DNA from: Gammaproteobacteria bacterium
GTDB lineage: Bacteria > Pseudomonadota > Gammaproteobacteria > Burkholderiales > Nitrosomonadaceae
Direction: 5' to 3'
Assembly: GCA_030431985.1 (NCBI GenBank)
Contig: JAUIIB010000009.1
Coordinates: forward strand, 1 to 64,000
Length of the DNA stretch: 64,000 nucleotides
The notes beneath the pieces are model-generated. The model ran no database searches and was not told the DNA's origin. It was given only the letters and a program-made list of their open reading frames with translations. The number at the start of each line of letters is the position of its first letter. Positions within the stretch are counted from its first letter, which is position 1. This document shows positions 55,832 to 64,000 of the stretch, piece by piece. A program made the position numbers and the translations under genes.

Positions 55832-56155
55832 ATGAATCTAAAACTTACAGGTAACCATGTAGAAGTGACCCCGGCAATGCGTGACTATGTGAATACAAAA
55901 ATAAGCAAAATCACACGTCATTTTGATCATGTGATTGATGTCAGCGTCATTCTGTCTGTTGAAAAACATAAACAAAAAGCAGAAGCCAATTTACATATTC
56001 GCGGCAAGGATATTTTTGTTGAAGCGGATGGTAAGGATATGTATGCATCAATCGACAGTCTAGTTGACAAGCTAGACCGGCAGGTCCTTAAGCACAAAGA
56101 AAAAAACCTAGAAAAAAGAAATCACCACGCATTGAAAGACCAAGAACTTGATTAA
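55832..56155 (+). CDS. hpf: Ribosome hibernation promoting factor (short HPF)
   Basis: 107 residues, with AAGGAG before the ATG. The YfiA/HPF fold is clear: [40 protein letters not shown]. It binds the 30S subunit in slow growth and promotes 100S dimers together with RMF-like factors. No long C-terminal dimerisation domain is present, so it is the short type. Confidence 0.95.
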   Translation: MNLKLTGNHVEVTPAMRDYVNTKISKITRHFDHVIDVSVILSVEKHKQKAEANLHIRGKDIFVEADGKDMYASIDSLVDKLDRQVLKHKEKNLEKRNHHALKDQELD

Positions 56156-56206
56156 TTTATATCAAGATTCTAGATAATTGCAGATTTGATATACTTTTAT
56201 ATATTC

Positions 56207-56674
56207 ATGAATTTAATTTCAAAACTTTTACCTGAATCTAACATTAAAGTCGATCTGGATGTAACCAGTAAGAAACGCGTCTTTGAACAAGCAGGCATTT
56301 TATTTGAAAATACTGTCCAGATTGCACGCAACAAAGTTTTTGACAGCTTATTTGCAAGAGAGAAGCTTGGTTCCACAGGATTGGGGCAAGGCGTAGCTAT
56401 TCCACATGGTCGGATTAAAGGCCTTCACAAGGCTGTTGCGGCCCTAGTAACTATGAAGGAAGCTATTCCGTTTGATGCTCCGGACGGACAACCGGTAAAT
56501 ATAGCCTGCATCCTTTTGGTTCCCGATAACGCCACCGATAAGCATCTACAAATTCTAAGTGAATTAGCACAGATGCTTAGTGATAAACATTTTCGTGAAA
56601 AGATTTTGCTAAGCAAGAATGTCGCGGAAATTAGCCAGCTGATTTCAGAATGGAAACCGCATGTCTCAAATTAG
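56207..56674 (+). CDS. ptsN: Nitrogen regulatory PTS protein EIIA-Ntr
   Basis: 155 residues from MNLISKLLPESN, the standard start; an upstream TTG exists. The phosphorylated histidine is in GVAIPHGRI. The PTS-Ntr chain controls potassium transport, nitrogen and other regulation, not sugar uptake. It overlaps hprK by 14 bases. Confidence 0.95.
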   Translation: MNLISKLLPESNIKVDLDVTSKKRVFEQAGILFENTVQIARNKVFDSLFAREKLGSTGLGQGVAIPHGRIKGLHKAVAALVTMKEAIPFDAPDGQPVNIACILLVPDNATDKHLQILSELAQMLSDKHFREKILLSKNVAEISQLISEWKPHVSN

Positions 56675-57620
56675 TATTTCAGAGCTCTATGAAAATAAGC
56701 GAGACAAACTAAATTTGGCATGGGTAGCCGGTCAAAATTTTGGCAGCAAGGTCCTCAGTGATGATAAGATCGCTCAATCTAATCAAGGCATTATTGGCCA
56801 TCTTAATTTCATTCATCCAAACTGGATACAAGTTATCAGTAGTAATGAAATCGACTACATCCTCAATTTGGATGCACACAATCTCAATAAGCAACTTATT
56901 TTGCTCAAGCAAAGCGAGCTTGCTTGTATCATTATCACAGATAATGTCAATGCACCCGAATCTATACGTCAAATTGCAGATGCAACCCAGACCCCGTTAT
57001 TGAGCTCGCCTTTCCCAAGTGTTGAGGTTCTCTGGTCGCTTCGCACATACCTCGGACGCGTACTCGCTCCCTCTTCCTGCTTACATGGTGTTCTCCTTGA
57101 TGTGCTTGGTATGGGTGTAATGATCACCGGAGAGAGCGGGGTTGGGAAAAGCGAACTTGCACTTGAGTTAATCAGTAGGGGGCACGGCCTGGTAGCGGAC
57201 GATGTTGTTGAACTACGCAGAACCGCACCTGAAACACTCGAGGGAAGATGTCCGCCTGTATTACGCGATTATTTAGAAGTTCGCGGTCTCGGTATGCTCA
57301 ACATACGCACTATTTTTGGGGAAACAGCAGTACGACGCAATAAAAACATGAAACTGATTGTTCATTTGCAAAATACAGCAAACACTGATCCATCTCAACT
57401 TGAAAGGCTTCCAATCAGCAATCTGAATGAGACAATCATGAATGTGGATATACCAAAAGTTATTATTCCAGTGGCTGCTGGCCGCAATCTTGCAGTATTG
57501 GTCGAGGCAGCTGTACGCAATTACGTTCTACAGCTAAGAGGCATAGACAGTACTAAAGATTTTATCGAACGTCATGAACAAGAAATGGGCAACCTGCCTG
57601 ACAATTATGATGAGCAATAG
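56661..57620 (+). CDS. hprK: HPr kinase/phosphorylase
   Basis: 319 residues. Catalytic histidine in LHGVLLDV (His142), Walker A GESGVGKS (157-164), and the late signature EVRGLGMLNIRTIFGE. It phosphorylates HPr/NPr on serine. In betaproteobacteria hprK sits with ptsN as here and couples PTS signalling to metabolism although sugar permeases are often missing. Translation overlaps ptsN. Confidence 0.96.
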   Translation: MSQISISELYENKRDKLNLAWVAGQNFGSKVLSDDKIAQSNQGIIGHLNFIHPNWIQVISSNEIDYILNLDAHNLNKQLILLKQSELACIIITDNVNAPESIRQIADATQTPLLSSPFPSVEVLWSLRTYLGRVLAPSSCLHGVLLDVLGMGVMITGESGVGKSELALELISRGHGLVADDVVELRRTAPETLEGRCPPVLRDYLEVRGLGMLNIRTIFGETAVRRNKNMKLIVHLQNTANTDPSQLERLPISNLNETIMNVDIPKVIIPVAAGRNLAVLVEAAVRNYVLQLRGIDSTKDFIERHEQEMGNLPDNYDEQ

Positions 57621-57740
57621 CATTAATCAATAATTTCTCAAAGCTAGTATTCTTTTTTACTTGATAAATTGCTAAATAAAAAGATATTTCCACGCTAAAT
57701 TTATTGTGACAATCAATTAAGTTAATAAGTGAAGGCCAAA

Positions 57741-58355
57741 ATGCATCAACCGCACACTATTACACTGGCATTTACTGGCGCATCCGGCATGCAATATGGC
57801 ATGCGATTGCTAGAAAAGCTGCTGCAAAGTGGACATCATATTTATCTTGTTTATTCGAAAGCCGCGCAAATTGTTGCTCAGCAGGAAATGGATATCGTGC
57901 TCCCATCCCATCCAAAGGAAGCTGAAAAAATTTTCACACAAATGTTTCAATCAACAACGGGACAGCTACAAGTATTTGGGCGAGAAGCCTGGTTTTCTCC
58001 TATCGCATCTGGTACGAATCCGGCGGATGCCATGGTTATCTGCCCATGTACAATGGGTACACTCGCAGCGATTGCAGCCGGTTTGAGTCATAATTTGATT
58101 GAGCGCGCCGCTGACGTCATGTTGAAAGAAAAGCGACAACTTATAATGGTTCCGCGCGAAACTCCGGTCACCTCAATCCATTTGGAAAACATGCTTAGGC
58201 TATCTCAATGTGGTGCGACAATATTACCTGCAACTCCAGGCTTCTATCATCGCCCACAAACAGTACAAGATATTGTCGATTTTGTTGTAGCACGCATACT
58301 GGATCATCTGTCAATCCAGCACCAGCTCACTCCCCGGTGGGGCGAATCAGACTAG
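57741..58355 (+). CDS. ubiX: Flavin prenyltransferase UbiX
   Basis: 204 residues from the ATG at 57741, which has GAAGG 5 bases upstream; a GTG four codons earlier overlaps that site. ITLAFTGASGMQYGMRLLE (FMN binding), MVICPCTMGTLAAIAAGL and KRQLIMVPRETPVTSIHLENM are conserved. It makes prenylated FMN, the cofactor of UbiD in ubiquinone synthesis. Separated from hprK by 120 bases. Confidence 0.95.
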   Translation: MHQPHTITLAFTGASGMQYGMRLLEKLLQSGHHIYLVYSKAAQIVAQQEMDIVLPSHPKEAEKIFTQMFQSTTGQLQVFGREAWFSPIASGTNPADAMVICPCTMGTLAAIAAGLSHNLIERAADVMLKEKRQLIMVPRETPVTSIHLENMLRLSQCGATILPATPGFYHRPQTVQDIVDFVVARILDHLSIQHQLTPRWGESD

Positions 58356-58704
58356 TTCATACCCTCATCCAGTAACAATCTCTCATTCGCTCAGTCGTTT
58401 GTAGTTGAATATATTTTTGGCAATCAAGCAAAAATACCAGAAAGCAAAATGAATCCACCTTACGTACCACACTCTTCATGTTAAAAAGCTATAAATAATA
58501 AGTTCTTAAGCTGGAATTTCATGCTTCCTGTGAACTTTGTTGAGTCCAGTTTTTCAGCAAAATACTCCAACAAGCTATTTCCAGAAATATAGTTGACTAA
58601 TTCAATCAGGAATTGTATAGTTGACAAAAAAGATCAAGTACTCCTGATCTTGACCAATACTTTACTTCTCATCTTTATCCAAAATCACCAGGGAGAAAAT
58701 AGAT
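58356..58704. other. 349-base gene-free region upstream of iscR
   Basis: Holds the promoter and IscR sites at 58589-58641. A further inverted repeat AAGATCA (58630-58636) and TGATCTT (58645-58651) could form a leader hairpin. Nothing else found. Confidence 0.5.
58589..58641 (+). promoter_or_regulatory. iscR promoter overlapped by one strong and one weaker IscR type 1 site
   Basis: Promoter: TTGACT (58593-58598), 17 bases, TATAGT (58616-58621), close to sigma-70 consensus. Site 1 (58589-58613) fits 23 of 25 positions of the E. coli IscR type 1 consensus as I recall it and covers the -35 and spacer. Site 2 (58617-58641) starts 28 bases later, covers the -10 and start region, and fits about 19 of 25. 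Holo-IscR ([2Fe-2S]) would repress here when clusters are plentiful. Confidence 0.75.
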
Positions 58705-59169
58705 ATGAGACTAACTACAAAAGGAAGATTTGCTGTAACAGCACTTTTAGACCTTGCCATGCAGCAAAGCAACAATCCGGTAACATTAGCTGATATTAGT
58801 CAGCGCCAAAAAATCTCGCTGTCATATCTTGAACAGTTATTTGCTAAATTAAGACAATCAGAACTTGTCGACAGTGTTCGCGGCCCCGGTGGAGGCTATT
58901 GTCTTGCTAAAAGCCTCGAACAAGTTTCGGTTGCAGACATTATACTAGCCGTCGACGAACCTATAGATGCCACGCAGTGTGGCGGGAAAGAAAATTGTCA
59001 TAATGATAGTAAATGTATGACGCACGATTTATGGGCTAAACTCAATGACTTGATTTTTGAGTATCTTGGCGCTGTTACTCTCAAAGAGCTTGTTGAGAAT
59101 CAGAAAAATATTCCTGAAGAACAGGGTATTGTTCCAATTCTCGATATGCGCAGCTCCACAGCAGCCTAA
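58705..59169 (+). CDS. iscR: Rrf2-family iron-sulfur cluster regulator IscR
   Basis: 154 residues. The winged helix reads MRLTTKGRFAVTALLDLA. Cys92, Cys98, Cys104 and His107 stand at exactly the E. coli cluster-ligand positions (QCGGKENC, SKCMTHDLW), so a [2Fe-2S] cluster is expected. Here the regulator is followed by suf genes, not an isc operon, so it probably senses cluster supply and controls suf. Good promoter and IscR sites precede it. Confidence 0.95.
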   Translation: MRLTTKGRFAVTALLDLAMQQSNNPVTLADISQRQKISLSYLEQLFAKLRQSELVDSVRGPGGGYCLAKSLEQVSVADIILAVDEPIDATQCGGKENCHNDSKCMTHDLWAKLNDLIFEYLGAVTLKELVENQKNIPEEQGIVPILDMRSSTAA

Positions 59170-59402
59170 GCCATATTGTTGTAAAAAATAGTAACAACGG
59201 TACGTTAGTTAGTGAGCAAAACAATCCTGAATAATAAATTCTAGAACATTTTGATCCTAAGCTAGTCTTAATTATATAAACAGAAATTATGCATTTAATT
59301 CAAAATAATAGAATTAGCGGCCTACCATAAATAAAAACATTGTTTCACCAATCTATGATCTGCAAAAATCTGATTACAGGAAATATATAGCAACGATATT
59401 GT

Positions 59403-59744
59403 ATGACACTTACATTAACTAAAAATGCAGCAAAACATATCCAACACCAGATTACTAAACGTGGTCGCGGCGTTGCACTGCGTATTGGTATAAAAAAATC
59501 CGGTTGTTCAGGTTTCTCATACACTTACGATTTGGCCGATGAAATCTGTGAAAATGACCGACTGTTTACATCTCAAGACACTGGTGTTGTGGTGAATGAA
59601 AAAGACTTTCCATTTCTTAAAGGATCTCAGATTGATTTTATTCAAGAAGGACTCAACAGTTTTTACAAGCTGAGTAACCCGAATATTGACAACACCTGTG
59701 GTTGTGGTGAAAGTTTTAATTTGAAAGAATCAACTGAAGAATAA
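59403..59744 (+). CDS. sufA: A-type iron-sulfur carrier (SufA/IscA family)
   Basis: 113 residues of the HesB family. The three cluster-binding cysteines are Cys35 (SGCSGFSY) and Cys99/Cys101 (TCGCGESF). It carries clusters from the SufBCD scaffold to apo-enzymes. The 233 bases before it contain no clear terminator, so it may be co-transcribed with iscR. SufA versus IscA naming is by neighbourhood. Confidence 0.92.
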   Translation: MTLTLTKNAAKHIQHQITKRGRGVALRIGIKKSGCSGFSYTYDLADEICENDRLFTSQDTGVVVNEKDFPFLKGSQIDFIQEGLNSFYKLSNPNIDNTCGCGESFNLKESTEE

Positions 59745-59860
59745 TTATTATAATAATCAAACAATCATTTAATCGAGTGATTAAGACGACACTGTTCTCA
59801 CAAAGAGAATTATAAAAAGTATCAGATAACCAAAACTAATCAATAAAGGGAATTATTTCA

Positions 59861-61297
59861 ATGAGTGCTGCATTGCAAAATTTGGTTAATCAACCCTATA
59901 AACACGGCTTCGTAACAGATATAGAATCGGAAATTGCCCCCAAAGGACTCAATGAGGATACGATTCGTTTAATATCATCCAAAAAAAACGAGCCCGAGTG
60001 GCTCTTAGACTTTCGTCTGAATGCATACCGGAAATGGCTCACAATGTCAGAACCTGACTGGCAGAACGTCCACTATCCCAAAATTGATTTTCAGGAAATC
60101 AGCTATTATGCAGCTCCTAAGCCAAAAGAAAAGTTGGCCAGCATGGATGAAGTTGACCCCGAGCTACTCCGCACCTTCGAAAAACTCGGTGTACCTATGC
60201 ATGAAAGAGCCGCTCTTGCAGGCGTTGCCGTTGATGTCGTATTCGATAGCGTTTCTGTTGCAACAACCTACAAAGAAAAACTTTCAGAAGTCGGGATTAT
60301 CTTTTGCTCTATTTCAGAAGCCTTACAAGAATATCCCGAGTTAGTCAAACAATACCTCGGCACAGTTGTACCCGTTGGGGATAATTTTTTTGCTGCGCTT
60401 AATTCCGCAGTATTTACCGACGGCTCATTTTGCTTCATTCCGAAAGGCGTTAAATGTCCGATGGATTTGTCCACTTATTTTCGTATTAATACGGAAGGAT
60501 CCGGGCAATTTGAACGCACGCTAGTTATCGCCGAGGAAGGTGCGTCAGTTTCGTATTTGGAGGGTTGCACGGCACCACAATTTGACACCAATCAACTGCA
60601 TGCTGCTGTTGTCGAATTAGTTGCACTAGACAACGCTGACATTAAATATTCAACTGTCCAGAACTGGTATGCCGGAGATGAAAACGGCGTAGGTGGTATA
60701 TTCAACTTTGTCACCAAGCGAGGCCTTGCCAAAGGTGTTAATTCCAGAATTTCGTGGACACAAGTCGAGACCGGTTCGGCAATCACATGGAAATATCCAT
60801 CATGCATTTTGCGAGGAGACAATTCGGTTGGAGAATTTTATTCGGTGGCGCTGACCAATAATCTGCAACAAGCCGACACCGGAACCAAAATGATCCATCT
60901 TGGAAAAAACACCCGCAGTACAATTATCAGTAAAGGTATTTCTGCCGGAAAATCCAATAGCAGTTATCGCGGGCTTGTGCGTGTCGCGCCGGGCGCCCAG
61001 AATGCGCGTAACTTCTCTCAGTGTGATTCTATGCTGGTTGGAGATAAGTGCGGTGCACATACTTTTCCATATATACAAGTCAATAACAACACTGCAAAAG
61101 TGGAGCACGAAGCTTCAACGTCAAAAATTGGTGAAGATCAATTATTTTACTTTGCACAACGCGGTATTGATGCGGAAGAAGCCGTTTCCATGATTGTAAA
61201 TGGCTTCTGCAAAGAAGTTTTTCAACAATTACCCATGGAGTTTGCAGTAGAAGCCACAAAATTACTTAGTTTTAAACTTGAAGGTAGCGTCGGATGA
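59861..61297 (+). CDS. sufB: Fe-S cluster assembly scaffold SufB
   Basis: 478 residues. Conserved: [61 protein letters not shown], and [16 protein letters not shown] with the functional cysteine region. SufB with SufC and SufD forms the scaffold where clusters are built from sulfur supplied by SufS. AAAGGG stands before the ATG. The stop overlaps the sufC start (ATGA). Confidence 0.97.
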   Translation: MSAALQNLVNQPYKHGFVTDIESEIAPKGLNEDTIRLISSKKNEPEWLLDFRLNAYRKWLTMSEPDWQNVHYPKIDFQEISYYAAPKPKEKLASMDEVDPELLRTFEKLGVPMHERAALAGVAVDVVFDSVSVATTYKEKLSEVGIIFCSISEALQEYPELVKQYLGTVVPVGDNFFAALNSAVFTDGSFCFIPKGVKCPMDLSTYFRINTEGSGQFERTLVIAEEGASVSYLEGCTAPQFDTNQLHAAVVELVALDNADIKYSTVQNWYAGDENGVGGIFNFVTKRGLAKGVNSRISWTQVETGSAITWKYPSCILRGDNSVGEFYSVALTNNLQQADTGTKMIHLGKNTRSTIISKGISAGKSNSSYRGLVRVAPGAQNARNFSQCDSMLVGDKCGAHTFPYIQVNNNTAKVEHEASTSKIGEDQLFYFAQRGIDAEEAVSMIVNGFCKEVFQQLPMEFAVEATKLLSFKLEGSVG

Positions 61298-62088
61298 TTT
61301 CTCAAAACAGTCAAACAATTCTTAATGTACAAAATTTGCATGCTAATACCCAAAACACTGAAATACTTAAAGGCATCAACCTAACTGTCAAGAGTGGTGA
61401 AATACATGCCATTATGGGATTAAATGGTTCCGGGAAAAGTACACTGGCCAAAGTATTGGCCGGACATCCGGACTATGAAATCACGCAGGGCAGCATTCAG
61501 TTCGACCAGCAAGACCTGCTGGCACTTGATTCGGAAGAACGTGCCCAAGCCGGTGTATTTTTAGCGTTTCAATATCCGATTGAAATTCCAGGTGTAGCCA
61601 ACAGTCAGTTTCTTCGTTTAGCGTACAACACAATACAATCAAAACGCGGTAATGATGAGCTTGATCCGCTGGAATTTGATGATTTTGTGAGAGAAAAAAT
61701 GAAATTGCTGGAGATGAATCCTGATTTTCTCGATCGCAGTGTTAACGAAGGATTTTCTGGCGGGGAAAAGAAACGTAACGAAATTCTGCAAATGGCATTG
61801 CTTGAACCCAAGCTTGGCGTCCTTGACGAAACCGATTCAGGTCTCGATATCGATGCGCTTAAAATTGTCGCTAAGGGTGTTAATCATCTCAGTAATGAAC
61901 ATAACGCCATGATATTGATCACTCACTATCAACGTTTACTTGATCATATCGTTCCGGATTACGTGCATGTAATGGAAAGTGGCCGCATTATCAAAACGGG
62001 TGGAAAAGAATTAGCACTTGAACTGGAAAAACACGGATATGATTGGCTGCATGATAATCTGCAAAACAATGCGGGAGCAACTGCATGA
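61294..62088 (+). CDS. sufC: Fe-S cluster assembly ATPase SufC
   Basis: 264-residue ABC-type ATPase. Walker A GLNGSGKS, signature [12 protein letters not shown], Walker [13 protein letters not shown], and H-loop ITHYQR. It drives conformational change of SufBCD. Overlaps both neighbours by four bases, so translation is coupled. Confidence 0.97.
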   Translation: MISQNSQTILNVQNLHANTQNTEILKGINLTVKSGEIHAIMGLNGSGKSTLAKVLAGHPDYEITQGSIQFDQQDLLALDSEERAQAGVFLAFQYPIEIPGVANSQFLRLAYNTIQSKRGNDELDPLEFDDFVREKMKLLEMNPDFLDRSVNEGFSGGEKKRNEILQMALLEPKLGVLDETDSGLDIDALKIVAKGVNHLSNEHNAMILITHYQRLLDHIVPDYVHVMESGRIIKTGGKELALELEKHGYDWLHDNLQNNAGATA

Positions 62089-63425
62089 ACGCATTGGCAA
62101 ATATCGATTATCTCTCCAGTCTGTTACAGACGCTATCTACACAGAATCCTGGAGACTTTCCAAAAGATCTACTGCCGGAAAATAATTTTCCCTGGCTGAA
62201 GCAATTGCGCACTCAAGCGATTGATCAAGCCGGGCAGTTCAAATGGCCAACGACAAGAGATGAAGAATGGCGATTTACGGACATCTCACCGTTATCAACA
62301 CTGACATTTAAACCAGCTCAACCCGGTAATTCACCCGCTTTAGCGGATGTTAGCCCTTTTTTTATTGAAGAAGCAAACAACCGTCTGGTTTTTGTAGACG
62401 GCTTTTTTACGCCAGAGCTCTCTAATGTAAACCATAAAAACCAACTCGTGGTAGGCAATCTGGCAGAATTAGCCACATCTCATAGTGATGTCATTGAACA
62501 TCATTTAGGACAGCATTTTAAGTCTCAAAAAAACCTATTCTCAGCATTAAACACCGCATTCTTAAAAGACTGCGCCGTGATTATCGCCCCCCAGAATACG
62601 GTTATCACCCAGCCAGTACATATTCTATACATTGCGACACAAGCGGAAACAACACATTACCCGCGTTGTCTGGTTGTAGGTCAAACCAACAGTCAAGCAA
62701 CCGTAATAGAAGATTACATTGCATTACAAAAGCCTGCAAATAGTTCATATATCACTAACTCAGTTGCAGAATTCAGTCTGGCAGCCAATGCACAAATTCG
62801 ACATTTTCGTATCCAGCGCGAAAATAGTAGCGCTTTCCATCTGGCAAATTGTGCTGTTTCCCTGGACTATGCCAGCAGATACCAAGCTGTCAGTGTAACA
62901 CTCGGTGCAAGTATTTCACGTTACAATCTGGACATTGGACTCAGGGCGGAAGCGGCCGAATGCATTATTGACGGACTGGCGCTTATTTCAAGTGATCAGC
63001 TGGCTGACACACACACCTGCATTGACCACTTGCAACCCAATTGCGTCAGCCATCAGCAGCATAAATGCATTGCTGACGAAGGTGCGCATGCTGTTTTCAA
63101 TGGAAAAATTATCGTAAGGCCTGATGCTCAACGAACAGACTCTTCCCAATCGAGTCGCAACCTGCTACTGAGTAACCAAGCAAAAATTGATGCCAAGCCA
63201 CAGCTTGAAATCTTTGCCGACGACGTAAAATGTGCACATGGAGCCACCGTTGGTCAGCTGGATAATGAAGAAATTTTTTACCTGAAAAGTCGCGGTATAC
63301 CGGAATTAACCGCACGCAATCTTCTCACCTATGCATTCGGTGCTGAAATTTTAAACCGCATCTCTATAGCATCGCTCAAGCACACACTTGAGCAAATTGT
63401 GCTGAATCAAACGCAACATCACTAA
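62085..63425 (+). CDS. sufD: Fe-S cluster assembly protein SufD
   Basis: 446 residues, the SufB paralogue in the scaffold. The N-terminal REEW-like [14 protein letters not shown] and the C-terminal [24 protein letters not shown] are typical. The histidine in the CAHG motif is functionally important in E. coli. Followed three bases later by sufS. Confidence 0.96.
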   Translation: MNALANIDYLSSLLQTLSTQNPGDFPKDLLPENNFPWLKQLRTQAIDQAGQFKWPTTRDEEWRFTDISPLSTLTFKPAQPGNSPALADVSPFFIEEANNRLVFVDGFFTPELSNVNHKNQLVVGNLAELATSHSDVIEHHLGQHFKSQKNLFSALNTAFLKDCAVIIAPQNTVITQPVHILYIATQAETTHYPRCLVVGQTNSQATVIEDYIALQKPANSSYITNSVAEFSLAANAQIRHFRIQRENSSAFHLANCAVSLDYASRYQAVSVTLGASISRYNLDIGLRAEAAECIIDGLALISSDQLADTHTCIDHLQPNCVSHQQHKCIADEGAHAVFNGKIIVRPDAQRTDSSQSSRNLLLSNQAKIDAKPQLEIFADDVKCAHGATVGQLDNEEIFYLKSRGIPELTARNLLTYAFGAEILNRISIASLKHTLEQIVLNQTQHH

Positions 63426-63428
63426 ATC

Positions 63429-64000
63429 ATGGCCAACAATAACGTTACAACAGCGCTTAAATCATGCGATGATTTTGATGTGGAAAGTATCCGAAAAGAT
63501 TTTCCTATCCTGAACATCAAAGTCGGAGACAAGCCACTCACGTACCTTGATAACGCAGCATCCAGTCAGATGCCGCAACAGGTTATTGACCGATGGATCC
63601 ACTATCAAACGGCGCAACATGCGAATATTAATCGTGCTGTACACTATCTTTCGGAAATTGCGACCGATGCCTATGAAGATGCGCGCCGTAAAGTGCAACA
63701 ATTTGTTAATGCACGCGAAGACCGCGAAATTATTTTTACCAGCGGCACCACTGATTCCATCAATCTGGTCATGCACGGTTATGGGCGTCAGTTTATCCAA
63801 GCCGATGATGAGATCATCCTGACTACTCTCGAGCATCATTCAAATATTGTGCCTTGGCAAATGCTAGCGAAAGAAAAAGGCGCTGTTATTCGTGTCGTCC
63901 CAGTCAATGATCACGGGGAACTCGACATTGATGCCTATGAAAAGCTATTCAATGAACGAACCAAATTTGTTGGATTAATTCACGTATCCAATGCACTCGG
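63429..64000 (+). CDS. sufS: Cysteine desulfurase SufS, N-terminal part (cut by window edge)
   Basis: 190 residues are visible from the ATG at 63429; the frame stays open to the window end. FPILNIKVGDKPLTYLDNAASSQMP, HANINRAVHYLSEIATDAYE, IIFTSGTTDSINLV and the EHHSNIVPWQ motif (with the PLP-stacking histidine) identify a class II cysteine desulfurase. The PLP lysine and the active-site cysteine lie beyond the edge. It would supply sulfur to SufBCD. Confidence 0.95.
   Translation, partial: MANNNVTTALKSCDDFDVESIRKDFPILNIKVGDKPLTYLDNAASSQMPQQVIDRWIHYQTAQHANINRAVHYLSEIATDAYEDARRKVQQFVNAREDREIIFTSGTTDSINLVMHGYGRQFIQADDEIILTTLEHHSNIVPWQMLAKEKGAVIRVVPVNDHGELDIDAYEKLFNERTKFVGLIHVSNAL

Noticed and set aside
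58617-58641. Calling the second IscR-like site as equal in strength to the first
   Set aside because: It fits only about 19 of 25 positions and loses several bases in the right half, so I keep it as a weaker candidate inside the promoter feature.

Overview
The window reads as chromosomal DNA of a Gram-negative proteobacterium, most likely a betaproteobacterium and possibly of the Nitrosomonas kind. The lineage is inferred from gene order and content: lptC-lptA-lptB-rpoN-hpf-ptsN-hprK, dusB-fis-purH-purD, tamA-tamB, an iscR-led suf operon, rng beside maf and rlmH, a CheY/CheZ pair, and an exosortase. No rRNA, tRNA or CRISPR array was found. The left edge cuts an IS256-family insertion sequence and the right edge cuts sufS.

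Layout. 1-0.1 kb: right end of an IS256-type element. 0.3-3 kb: a methyl-accepting chemotaxis protein with two PAS domains. 3.5-6.2 kb: a perfect FNR-type box, a 74-residue exported peptide with a sorting-signal-like tail, and a fusion of fatty-acid-hydroxylase, exosortase and EpsI-like domains. 6.2-9 kb: a leftward group of exported or surface proteins and a NUC1-type nuclease. 9-12.6 kb: pgsA, uvrC, a tautomerase and a family-5 uracil-DNA glycosylase. 12.7-18.5 kb: tamA-tamB. 18.5-25 kb: an accessory stretch with a Ycf46-like AAA ATPase, REP-like palindromes, a lipocalin, a pyrimidine-dimer glycosylase, an acidic exported protein, a protein that is 40% histidine, and two convergent toxin-antitoxin modules (YefM/YoeB and BrnT/BrnA type), each with a visible promoter and operator. 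25-31 kb: a flavin monooxygenase, a lone cobQ, a TIGR01777-type epimerase, a cation/calcium exchanger and a glycosyltransferase. 31-35.3 kb: dusB-fis-purH-purD. 35.6-41.1 kb: a DUF2141 protein, then a two-gene cassette of a SIR2-like/TIR protein and a STAND NTPase with a membrane helix and 14 WD40 repeats. 41-46.5 kb: a divergent MscS-like membrane protein, a DinG-type helicase and a CHASE-GGDEF diguanylate cyclase. 46.7-49.4 kb: rlmH-maf-rng. 49.4-52.1 kb: cheZ, cheY and nadA on the minus strand. 52.4-58.4 kb: LPS transport, sigma-54, PTS-Ntr and ubiX. 58.5-64 kb: iscR and sufA-B-C-D-S.

The strongest candidate for a little-described system is the SIR2-like/TIR plus STAND-WD40 pair at 36150-41092. 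It has the architecture of a bacterial NLR-like immune or cell-suicide module. The SIR2-like half has lost the usual catalytic signature residues, while the TIR glutamate is kept. Second is the hydroxylase-exosortase fusion with a small putative substrate just upstream and an FNR-type box in front. Third is the regulatory DNA of iscR: a near-consensus sigma-70 promoter overlaps one very good and one weaker IscR type 1 site.

All family assignments come from reading motifs and remembered family features. No database or structure search was run.
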